The notes below the pieces were generated by a model. It did no database searches and had not been told where the DNA came from. It saw only the letters and a program-made list of their open reading frames with translations. Below are positions 26,826 to 34,559 of a DNA stretch of 64,000 nucleotides, piece after piece. The stretch comes from KACC-23026 sp963829575. Its GTDB lineage: Bacteria; Bacillota; Bacilli; Bacillales; Sporolactobacillaceae. The DNA is taken from the NCBI GenBank assembly GCA_963829575.1, contig CAWHJF010000003.1, forward strand, positions 186,001 through 250,000, in the 5' to 3' direction. The position numbers and the translations under genes were made by a program. Position 1 is the first letter of the stretch. Every line of letters starts with the position of its first letter.

Positions 26826-27909
26826 GGAGAACCCCACCTTTCTTCGTTTCATCAATTAACTGTTTAAAATCTTGGAATAAAGGACGGGAATCCTCTGGTC
26901 CAGGTGAGGCTTCAGGGTGAAATTGCACGCTAAAAGCCGGAAATTCTGTGTGTTTTAATCCTTCAACCGTTCCATCATTAATCGCCACGTGAGAGACACG
27001 TAATCCTGTCCCTTCAAGTGAGTCTGGATCCACGGTAAAACTGTGATTTTGAGATGTGATATAGAAGCGGCCTGTATCCAAATCTTTGACAGGGTGATTG
27101 CTTCCACGATGGCCAAATTTCATTTTCATCGTTTTAGCTCCGCTCGCTAACGCAATCAATTGATGCCCTAAGCAAATCCCAAAAACAGGTACTTTTCCGA
27201 GCAATTCTCGAACGGTTTCGATCGCATGTGGCACACTTTCCGGATCCCCAGGTCCGTTTGTTAAAAGTACGCCGTCCGGATGCAGATGTAGAATCTCATC
27301 GGCTGTTGTGGTATGCGGGACCACCACAATGTCAAAACCTGTTTTTAAGGCTTCACGTAAAATCCCTTTCTTCATCCCAAAATCCATAATCACAACGCGT
27401 TCCCCAGTCCCCGGGCTATTATATTGAGCTTTGGTTGAGACGCGCGACACTTGATCAGTAGGGAAGGCAGACTCGGAAAGCGCACTCGCTACCTGCTCTG
27501 GATTCACATGCATGTCACAGAGGCGACCTTTAAGCGTCCCAAATTCACGTACAATTTTAGTCAGACGTCTAGTGTCCACACCTTTAAGACCTGGAATACC
27601 TTTTTCAACGAGCATGTCATGCAGTGAGTATTCACTACGCCAATGACTTGGAACATCTTCCAAATGTCTAACAATTAGTCCCGCTACAGAAGGTGTAATG
27701 GATTCAAAATCATCGCGGTTGATCCCGTAGTTACCGATTAACGGGTACGTAAGGGTAACAATTTGATCGCAATAAGAAGGATCAGAGAGAATTTCCTGAT
27801 AACCCGTCATTCCTGTGTTAAAAACAACTTCACCTTGTTTTAAATTATCGCTTCCGAATGCCTCTCCGACAAAGATCGCGCCGTTCTCTAGTATAAGTTG
27901 ACGTTTCAT
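26818..27909 (-). CDS. carA: Carbamoyl-phosphate synthase small chain
   Basis: A 363-residue glutaminase subunit. The class I amidotransferase triad is visible: nucleophile Cys in PVFGICLGHQLIAL, and His and Glu in FHPEASPGPED. The N-terminal domain reads LILENGAIFVGEAFG. GGGAGAG precedes the ATG, and it overlaps the pyrC stop by 4 bp and carB by 8 bp. Confidence 0.97.
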   Translation of the reverse strand: MKRQLILENGAIFVGEAFGSDNLKQGEVVFNTGMTGYQEILSDPSYCDQIVTLTYPLIGNYGINRDDFESITPSVAGLIVRHLEDVPSHWRSEYSLHDMLVEKGIPGLKGVDTRRLTKIVREFGTLKGRLCDMHVNPEQVASALSESAFPTDQVSRVSTKAQYNSPGTGERVVIMDFGMKKGILREALKTGFDIVVVPHTTTADEILHLHPDGVLLTNGPGDPESVPHAIETVRELLGKVPVFGICLGHQLIALASGAKTMKMKFGHRGSNHPVKDLDTGRFYITSQNHSFTVDPDSLEGTGLRVSHVAINDGTVEGLKHTEFPAFSVQFHPEASPGPEDSRPLFQDFKQLIDETKKGGVLHA

Positions 27910-29189
27910 GCTTCTACTCTCCCTTTCTGCCAGACGACTTCACCTTTATATATTGTCAGTGTTGGCCATCCCTCGAGCTCCCATCCAGAAAATGGTGTAT
28001 TTTTTCCTTTTGATAAAAATTGAGAGGGATCCACGGTTTGTTGATCTTCCAAATCAATGACCACTAAGTCTGCTTCGCCTCCGACTTCAATGGTGCCATA
28101 AGGCAATTGGAAGGTTTGGGCTGGTTTTAAGGTCATTCGTTCGAGTAACGCTTCTAAAGTTAAAATACCTTTTTTGACGAGATGGGTGTACATAAGAGGA
28201 AATGCCGTTTCGAGGCCGACAATTCCAAATGGTGCTTGATCTATTGGACGCGCCTTTTCCTCTGCTGCGTGCGGCGCATGATCTGTTGCGATGAAATCAA
28301 GTGTCCCATCTAATAAACCTTCAATCAGTGCCTCTTGATCCTCTTTGCTTCTTAGTGGCGGATTCATTTTGAAGTTGGTGTCCACACTAGGAATGTCCTC
28401 TTCACAGAGTAAAAGATGGTGCGGAGACACTTCAGCCGTCACCCGAATTCCTGCACGTTTCGCATCGCGAATAACCCGGACGGATTCTTTTGTACTGACA
28501 TGACAGACGTGATAATGACAATCGGCCGCCTCTGCAAGGAGAACATCTCGCGCAATTTGAACGGATTCGGCGATGTTCGGGATCCCTTTTAATCCATGCT
28601 TTCGGGCAAATTCCCCGTCATGAACCGATCCGCCAAAGATCAACGAGTTGTCCTCACAGTGCGCCACAATCGCTTGATCAATGGAACGAGCACGTTTCAT
28701 GGCGTCAAGCATCATGCCTGCGGTTTGTACGCCCACTCCATCATCTGTAAAAGCGAACGCCCCTGCTTTTTTGAGAGCAGCTAAATCGTTCACCGTCTCC
28801 CCTTTTAACCCTTTTGTGATCGAGCCATAAGGTAATACTCGAACCACAGCGTCTTTTTCGATCCGATCGTGTAGAGCATTTAAAACCTCGGGAGAATCCG
28901 GAACGGGATTGGTATTTGGCATCGCCGCAACCGTTGTAAAACCGCCTCGCGCTGCCGCTTGTGTCCCGGTTAAAATTGTTTCTTTATGCTCTCCACCAGG
29001 TTCCCTTAAGTGAATGTGTAAATCCACAAGTCCTGGCGCAAGAAGTTGTCCACCTAGATCATAGATCTCATGACCAGTTGGATCGATGGTTTCGGCAATT
29101 TTTGCAATCTGTGTGCCTTCAATTAATACCTCTTGTTTCTTAAGCGTGTTGTGGATGTACGTGAGTCCATTTATAAGTAGTTTCCCCAT
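27906..29189 (-). CDS. pyrC: Dihydroorotase
   Basis: A 427-residue amidohydrolase that cyclises carbamoyl aspartate to dihydroorotate. The zinc ligands appear in DLHIHLREPGG, followed by AHCEDN and the catalytic Asp in ATDHAPH. AAAAGGAGGAG precedes the ATG and lies inside the pyrB 3' end; the overlap with pyrB is 50 bp, longer than usual for this operon. Confidence 0.96.
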   Translation of the reverse strand: MGKLLINGLTYIHNTLKKQEVLIEGTQIAKIAETIDPTGHEIYDLGGQLLAPGLVDLHIHLREPGGEHKETILTGTQAAARGGFTTVAAMPNTNPVPDSPEVLNALHDRIEKDAVVRVLPYGSITKGLKGETVNDLAALKKAGAFAFTDDGVGVQTAGMMLDAMKRARSIDQAIVAHCEDNSLIFGGSVHDGEFARKHGLKGIPNIAESVQIARDVLLAEAADCHYHVCHVSTKESVRVIRDAKRAGIRVTAEVSPHHLLLCEEDIPSVDTNFKMNPPLRSKEDQEALIEGLLDGTLDFIATDHAPHAAEEKARPIDQAPFGIVGLETAFPLMYTHLVKKGILTLEALLERMTLKPAQTFQLPYGTIEVGGEADLVVIDLEDQQTVDPSQFLSKGKNTPFSGWELEGWPTLTIYKGEVVWQKGRVEA

Positions 29190-30078
29190 ATCCGTTCTCC
29201 TCCTTTTGATTAAGTGCCCAATTCAAGACGGCCATACGGACGTAGACGCCATTTTCAATTTGTCTAAAGATCCGAGAACGCTCAGATTCTACAAGTTCGG
29301 AATCGATCTCAACTCCCCGGTTAACCGGAGCCGGATGCATGATGATGCTTCCTTTTTTCATTCGCTTTTCTCTTTCAAGCGTTAAGCCATAGGCTTGATG
29401 ATACGTGTCAGGGCTTAACCCCATGGTATCGTGATGGCGTTCATGTTGTATGCGGAGCATATTCACCACATCAGCTTGTTCAATCGCCTCATCAACTGGT
29501 ACGTATCGACCTGGAAACGATGGGTTTTGCCATTCTGGTGGCCCAGAAAGGATCACGTTTGCCCCCATTCGCGAAAGAATTGCGGCATTGGAGCGTGCGA
29601 CGCGGGAATGGCGTAAATCACCGATAATCGCAACAGTCAAACCTTCAATTTTTTGGAATTCTTCTTTTACAGTTAATAGATCAAGGAGCGTTTGAGTGGG
29701 ATGATCCCCACTCCCATCTCCAGCATTTATAATCGATACGTTCAAACCTTCATGAAGTTGGTCATAAAATCGGTCTTCAGGATGACGAATCACTGCGACA
29801 CTTGCTCCTATGGATTCTAATGTTTTGAGTGTATCGTAGAGCGTTTCCCCTTTTTGAACGCTAGAGGTGTTTACATCCACGTTTAAGGCATGAAGGCCGA
29901 CGCGTTGTTCTGCCACTTCAAAACTGAATCGAGTCCGTGTGCTTGGTTCGTAAAAAAGGTTAGCGACAAACCCTTGTTTCTGTACAGTCAATCTTCCATT
30001 CTTTATGGCTTCCGCCTCATCTAAGATGGCTTCGATTTGGGTCAAGGTTAAGGATTCAAGTGATAAAAGATTGGCCAT
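29140..30078 (-). CDS. pyrB: Aspartate carbamoyltransferase catalytic chain
   Basis: A 312-residue enzyme for the first committed step of pyrimidine synthesis. The carbamoyl-phosphate loop FYEPSTRTRFSFE is near residue 43, with HPTQTLLDLLT and GDLRHSRVARS later. AGGAGG precedes the ATG. The C-terminus is a few residues longer than in B. subtilis and reads into the start of pyrC. It is the first structural gene after the second PyrR attenuator; pyrP is absent. Confidence 0.96.
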   Translation of the reverse strand: MANLLSLESLTLTQIEAILDEAEAIKNGRLTVQKQGFVANLFYEPSTRTRFSFEVAEQRVGLHALNVDVNTSSVQKGETLYDTLKTLESIGASVAVIRHPEDRFYDQLHEGLNVSIINAGDGSGDHPTQTLLDLLTVKEEFQKIEGLTVAIIGDLRHSRVARSNAAILSRMGANVILSGPPEWQNPSFPGRYVPVDEAIEQADVVNMLRIQHERHHDTMGLSPDTYHQAYGLTLEREKRMKKGSIIMHPAPVNRGVEIDSELVESERSRIFRQIENGVYVRMAVLNWALNQKEENGYGETTYKWTHVHPQHA

Positions 30079-30240
30079 AAGTAGAACCTCCTAAAGTAAT
30101 CCTTTTTTTATTCTGTGTCATTCCGTGTAAAACACTCTATTAGAAAAACTTGGCTTATCGTCAAGTCCTTTATGGCGGAAGCCGTAGTTTTTCTTATACT
30201 TTTTTCCTTAATCGCGTTAGCGAAATTTTATACTTTCTTA

Positions 30241-30410
30241 AAGTACAAAAAACCTCTCACGCCCGAGGACTGAGAGGTTTTGGTCGCTGAAATCTGGTGA
30301 ATCTCGCCTTCAGGGATCCTGCATGTGTAGCATTGTACACCCATGCAGGATCTGTTTGGCCCCAGATCTTCATCGATTAAACCCCTTTGTCAGCCTCACA
30401 GGACTGCCTT
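30241..30410 (-). promoter_or_regulatory. PyrR attenuator between pyrR and pyrB
   Basis: Fills most of the 345-bp pyrR-pyrB gap. On the minus strand: a PyrR-binding anti-antiterminator AGTCCTGTGAGGCTGACAAA (complement of about 30385-30404), a strong 11-bp hairpin GATCCTGCATG / CATGCAGGATC (30315-30352), then the terminator AACCTCTCA / TGAGAGGTT (30251-30279) with a T6 run. UMP- or UTP-bound PyrR should favour termination before pyrB. Confidence 0.92.
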
Positions 30411-30423
30411 AAAAAGGGTGGCA

Positions 30424-30966
30424 TTATTCATTTTTGGTTTGAATACTCACTTCATCTTTTCCGTCTACTTCGGTCACTTGAACCGAGACAATCTCCTCTT
30501 TGGAGGTTGGGACGTTCTTTCCAATATAATCCGGACGAATCGGAAGCTCGCGATGGCCCCGATCAACTAGCACAGCCAATTGAATGCTTGCTGGTCGACC
30601 ATGATCCATGAGGGCTTCCATTCCAGCTCGAGCGGTTCGACCCGTGTAAAGCACGTCATCGACCAGAATGACTTTTCGATTATTGATACTTATCGGAAGA
30701 TCGGCACCTTTTAACCGTGGTTCTCGGTCCGCTGTTTTTAGCGTCAGATCATCTCGGTAAAGCGTAATGTCGAGTTCTCCAACTTCAATCGGACGCCCTT
30801 CAATGTGCTGAATTCGTTCGGCAATTCGGTGAGCGAGATAGACACCGCGCGTCTTAATACCGACTAGGATGAGATCCTGTACGCCTTTATTTCGCTCAAT
30901 CACTTCATGCGATAAACGAGTTAAAGCACGTCGTATGGCTTGTTCATCTAATATGATTTTATCCAT
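30424..30966 (-). CDS. pyrR: PyrR bifunctional regulator / uracil phosphoribosyltransferase
   Basis: A 180-residue RNA-binding regulator that, with UMP or UTP, binds the pyr leader and promotes termination; it also has weak UPRTase activity. The PRPP loop VILVDDVLYTGRT is near residue 98, with ILVGIKTRGVYLA and GELDITLYRDDL. It lies between two PyrR-binding leaders, one upstream (autoregulation) and one before pyrB. Confidence 0.97.
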   Translation of the reverse strand: MDKIILDEQAIRRALTRLSHEVIERNKGVQDLILVGIKTRGVYLAHRIAERIQHIEGRPIEVGELDITLYRDDLTLKTADREPRLKGADLPISINNRKVILVDDVLYTGRTARAGMEALMDHGRPASIQLAVLVDRGHRELPIRPDYIGKNVPTSKEEIVSVQVTEVDGKDEVSIQTKNE

Positions 30967-30984
30967 AGCGCTCGCTCACCTTCC

Positions 30985-31120
30985 AAAAAATTAAAAACCC
31001 TTTCTCCGAAATAGGCGAAAGGGTGTGGGTTTCACTGTTAGAATGCAGTATTAGGCAGACTTCTCCTAATACGATTCATTTTAAACCCTTTCTCGCGTCT
31101 CACAGGACCGAATTAAAAGG
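30985..31120 (-). promoter_or_regulatory. PyrR attenuator upstream of pyrR
   Basis: On the minus strand: PyrR-binding loop GGTCCTGTGAGACGCGAGAAA (complement of about 31089-31109), an 8-bp hairpin GTATTAGG / CCTAATAC (31048-31072), then the terminator CCCTTTCGCC / GGAGAAAGGG (30998-31023) followed by a T-rich tract. GCGAGAAAGGG can instead pair with the 5' terminator arm, forming the antiterminator. Confidence 0.92.
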
Positions 31121-31202
31121 ACTTCATTAAAATAATGATGTCTGTTAGTATCTTTTGTTGTCATAAGTTCTATTGCTATTATTCCAAAGGTCCATGTATC
31201 TG

Positions 31203-32129
31203 TCAACTAAAAATTTCGCCAAGTTCGAGATTGGTGACGAGTGCTTGCATATCTTCAGGCATCGGGGCATGAAATTTAAGAAATTCTCCCGTTTTAGGGT
31301 GGGTAAACCCGAGTTCTACAGCGTGCAAGGCTTGTCCGTCGATTGGCAGCGTGTGTCGCGGCCCGTATTTAGGATCTCCGGCAATTGGATGTTTGATATA
31401 AGCCATATGAACCCGGATTTGATGAGTTCGGCCTGTTTCAAGTTGGCAGCAAACCAATGCGTATTTAATAAACCGCTGTTCAACGGCGACATGAGTGATC
31501 GCGTCTTTTCCATGATTTAAATTAACCGCCATTTTCTTACGGTCTCTTTCATCTCGGCCAATTGGAGCATCAATGGTCATTTGGTCATAGTCAGGAATCC
31601 CGTGCACAATGGCTTGATAGACCCGATGTGTGGTTTTCGCTTTTAACTGATCCGCAAGCGATTGGTGGGCTTGATCATTTTTTGCGGCGACTAAAAGGCC
31701 AGAGGTGTCTTTGTCAATGCGATGAACGATCCCAGGTCGCATGATCCCATTGATTCCGGATAGATCACCACAATGCGCGAGTAAGGCATTCACCAGAGTC
31801 CCCGAATAATGACCTGGCGCCGGATGCACAACCATCCCGCGAGGTTTATTCACAACGATCACATCGGAATCCTCATACACGACGTTTAATGGAATGGCTT
31901 CTGGGAGAATATCTGGCTTTTCAGCGGCTGGAATCTCCCAAGAAATCGTTTCACCTTGTTGAAGCCGGTAATTCGGCTTCACGGTCTTCTCATTAACGGT
32001 TATCACCCCTTCTTTGATCCATTTTTGAATCAAGGTTCGGGATTGGTCGGATAAAAGGTCATTCATGTATTTGTCCAATCGTTCATTTTCTTCTGCGAGA
32101 TCTACGACTTGATCTTCCCTTTCGGACAT
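31203..32129 (-). CDS. rluD: RluD-type 23S rRNA pseudouridine synthase
   Basis: A 308-residue protein with an N-terminal S4 RNA-binding domain (about 14-75: ERLDKYMNDLLSDQSRTLIQ) and a RluA-type catalytic domain with Asp in GIVHRIDKDTSGLLVAAK and the late GRTHQIRVHMAYIKHPI motif. It corresponds to ylyB of B. subtilis by position between lspA and pyrR. The exact uridine targets are inferred from family. Confidence 0.92.
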   Translation of the reverse strand: MSEREDQVVDLAEENERLDKYMNDLLSDQSRTLIQKWIKEGVITVNEKTVKPNYRLQQGETISWEIPAAEKPDILPEAIPLNVVYEDSDVIVVNKPRGMVVHPAPGHYSGTLVNALLAHCGDLSGINGIMRPGIVHRIDKDTSGLLVAAKNDQAHQSLADQLKAKTTHRVYQAIVHGIPDYDQMTIDAPIGRDERDRKKMAVNLNHGKDAITHVAVEQRFIKYALVCCQLETGRTHQIRVHMAYIKHPIAGDPKYGPRHTLPIDGQALHAVELGFTHPKTGEFLKFHAPMPEDMQALVTNLELGEIFS

Positions 32130-32135
32130 ACTGTG

Positions 32136-32591
32136 TCACTTCTCCTTTTTGTTATCTTTCAAAGAATAAATCAATAATAAAATGGCACCTACACATAAAG
32201 CAGAATCCGCTAAATTAAAAATCGGATAGCTATAAGTCCCAATATAAACATGAATAAAATCGACTACTTTTCCGTGCACGAGACGATCCACAAAATTGCC
32301 GAGCGTTCCGCCAATGATGAGTCCGAGAGACGTTCCAAGCAAGGGATGAAAGCGCCCGATCTTTTGCATGTAATAAATTACAATCGCGAGTACGACAATG
32401 GACACTATGTAAAAAAATAGCATCTTGCCTTCTAGTATGCTCCAAGCGGCTCCCGTATTTCGTAATGAAGTCAACTCTAATACATTTGGAATAATCGGAA
32501 TGCTTTCTCCGACCTGCATGGCATGCGACACAATATATTTGCTAAGTTGATCCAAAATTAAAACAACAAGTGCGAGCACATAATAAATCAT
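32136..32591 (-). CDS. lspA: Lipoprotein signal peptidase II
   Basis: A 151-residue membrane aspartyl protease with four membrane segments that removes signal peptides from prolipoproteins. Catalytic Asp residues sit in GNFVDRLVHGKVVDFIHV and FNLADSALCVGA; NTGAAWSILEG is also conserved. GGAGGAG precedes the ATG. It lies 6 bp before rluD, so the two are likely coupled. Confidence 0.96.
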   Translation of the reverse strand: MIYYVLALVVLILDQLSKYIVSHAMQVGESIPIIPNVLELTSLRNTGAAWSILEGKMLFFYIVSIVVLAIVIYYMQKIGRFHPLLGTSLGLIIGGTLGNFVDRLVHGKVVDFIHVYIGTYSYPIFNLADSALCVGAILLLIYSLKDNKKEK

Positions 32592-32652
32592 GGTTTTCTC
32601 CTCCGTTTGACCAATCTAATCCTCTATATTTTTATAAGTTAACTTGACTTGT

Positions 32653-32676
32653 CTGTTAATTTCCGCTCCAATTAAC
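32653..32676. repeat. Dispersed short hairpin GTTAATT-TCCGCTCC-AATTAAC
   Basis: A perfect 7-bp stem (32655-32661 with 32670-32676) around the same TCCGCTCC loop as at 8858-8877, with a G-C to A-T stem change. It lies in the lspA-ylyA gap. Confidence 0.55.
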
Positions 32677-32831
32677 AATGGATTGACCCATTCATCTTTA
32701 CTATAGTCTCAAGATTTAACAAATCCTATTATCTCTCAAAAGTTTAGCACACTTCGGATTTTAGCGCGACAAAAGCTTTGCGCCATTCTTTTTTAGTATG
32801 TAACGAGGGAGTTCCCTCGTCTGAAAATGAC

Positions 32832-33536
32832 TTAGTCTAAATAATCGTCGGAAAACGAATCGTCCTCTGCAATATTTTCCTGATTCATCCACTTATCATA
32901 TTGGATATTCTTGACATAGTGAACGTGATCATCCCCCGTATAACCTTCAATTCCCGTTGCTCCAATGGCTTCGACTAAAGAGACATAGCCCATTCCATCG
33001 TAACTATCCATTAAGGACGACCCATCGTAGGTCATACTGCTTTGGTTAAAAGCGGCCACAAGATCATACGCATTTTGCTCATTGAATTCCGTTTCTTGAC
33101 TATTTGTGGCATATTCTTTTTCCATATTTCGTAGCACATGTTCTTCTATAGGCCGGTCATGGTTCACAAATGTGTTCGGGGTGTTTTTCTTATTGGTACG
33201 TGCGGTTGGGAGAGCTTCAAGGCGTTCATAAGGAATTTCTTCACCGGTTTCTTCGTCGAATCCATACGTTCCCTTTTCCATACGATTTAAAGCGGCTTCG
33301 ATATCTTCCAGCTGTTCTTCACGCATTTTTTTAAGCACGAGATCTTTTTCGCGTTCATATAAGGCTGTTGCGGAATCGGCTGGATGATTGTCATATTGAG
33401 ACAATTCACCCGAGGCAAAATCCGATGCAAAGCCTTCTTCTAAACCGAATTCTTCGGTTACATTAAATTGATGTTGAATCCGTTCTTTTTCATCTAAGAG
33501 CTCTTGTTTTAATTTCTCATAGGAAGTCATTCGCAT
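32832..33536 (-). CDS. ylyA: DksA/TraR-like protein, YlyA/YteA type
   Basis: A 234-residue acidic protein. The N-terminal helical region (about 1-95) is DksA-like, followed by GTYGFDEETGEEIPYERLEALP, which aligns with the DksA/TraR zinc-finger segment. The Cys positions of that motif are replaced (FDEETGEE), so no zinc site can form. The C-terminal 110 residues are specific to the YlyA/YteA group. ATG 33536 follows AAAGGAGG by 7 nt. Position between ileS and lspA matches B. subtilis ylyA, reported to act on RNA polymerase. Function here is inferred. Confidence 0.8.
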   Translation of the reverse strand: MRMTSYEKLKQELLDEKERIQHQFNVTEEFGLEEGFASDFASGELSQYDNHPADSATALYEREKDLVLKKMREEQLEDIEAALNRMEKGTYGFDEETGEEIPYERLEALPTARTNKKNTPNTFVNHDRPIEEHVLRNMEKEYATNSQETEFNEQNAYDLVAAFNQSSMTYDGSSLMDSYDGMGYVSLVEAIGATGIEGYTGDDHVHYVKNIQYDKWMNQENIAEDDSFSDDYLD

Positions 33537-33689
33537 TCTTATGCCTCCTTTCAAAAGGCGTGGGATTTCTCTCACGTCTATAGTGTTTGAGTTTCTAGAG
33601 ATACTTAGACCTCTTAATACTTGTCAATTCTTCTTCGCTAATTCCTTCTTTTCCATAAAAAGGACATGAGAAACTTTAAAAAACTACAA

Positions 33690-34470
33690 AATGGAATAGC
33701 GGAATCTCGTGTCCATGAATTTGCATTAGGGACACATCAATCCGTTATTCTCAACTTAAACAGTCGTTCTAAAATTTTGTGTCCTCCACATGCTCTTATT
33801 CAATGAAGAACACGCCTTTTTCGGACGTATTCATGTCAATAGCGGATCCTCGTGTCCATGATCACTCAGCAACGCGCCTGTTGAGCCGAATAGCGGAATC
33901 TCGTGTCCATAAATTTGCATTAGGGACAAATCCGTTATTCTCAACTTAAACAGTCATTCTAAAATTTTGTGTCCTCCACATGCCCTTATTCAATGAAGAA
34001 CACGCCTTTTTCGGACGTATTCATGTCAATAACGGAATCTCGTGTCCATGAATTTGCATTAGGGACACATCGATCCGTTATTCTCAACTTAAACAGTCAT
34101 TCTAAAATTTTGTGTCCTCCACATGCCCTTATTCAATGAAGAACACGCCTTTTTCGGACGTATTCATGTCAATAGCGAATCCTCGTGTCCATGATCACTC
34201 ACCAACGCGCCTGTTGAGCCGAATAGCGGAATCTCGTGTCCATGAATTTGCATTAGGGACATATCGATCCGTTATTCTCAACTTAAACAGTCATTCTGAA
34301 ATTTTGTGTCCTCCACATGCCCTTATTCAATGAAAAAAACGCCTTTTTCGGACGTATTCATATTAATAGCGGATCCTCGTGTCCATGATCACTCAGCAAC
34401 GCGCCTGTTGAGCCGAATAGCGGAATCTCGTGTCCATAAATTTGCATTAGGGACACATCGATCTGTTATT
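33690..34470. repeat. 194-bp tandem hairpin repeat, array R3
   Basis: Hairpin units start at 33695, 33889, 34028, 34222 and 34416. Each reads AATA(G/A)CGGA, 5 nt, GTGTCC, loop, GGGACA(C), short spacer, TC(C/T)GTTATT. Three of the four intervals are 194 bp and one is 139 bp. A second AATAGCGGATCC-type motif (33838, 34171, 34375) sits close to 143 bp into the unit, 51 (once 41) bp before the next. Period and layout equal array R1. The array occupies the ileS-ylyA gap. Confidence 0.93.
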
Positions 34471-34503
34471 CCTTCTCCGGCCCAACCCGTGCAAATTAAT
34501 TAG

Positions 34504-34535
34504 AAAAAGCTGTCGAGACGTCTCGACAGCTTTTT
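34504..34535 (-). terminator. Terminator of ileS
   Basis: A perfect dyad AAAAAGCTGTCGAGAC / GTCTCGACAGCTTTTT with T-runs on both strands, 25 bp after the ileS stop. Confidence 0.9.
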
Positions 34536-34559
34536 CGCTCCACCTTGAAGCGCTTTGTT

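Noticed and set aside
23601..26855. Numerous 60-118 codon frames inside carB on both strands
   Set aside because: They overlap a well-conserved 1074-codon gene in other frames, with no ribosome sites or homology.
34112..34503. Two plus-strand frames of 65-73 codons starting MSSTCPYSMK
   Set aside because: Both are copies of array R3 units; the similarity comes from the repeat and there is no coding signal.
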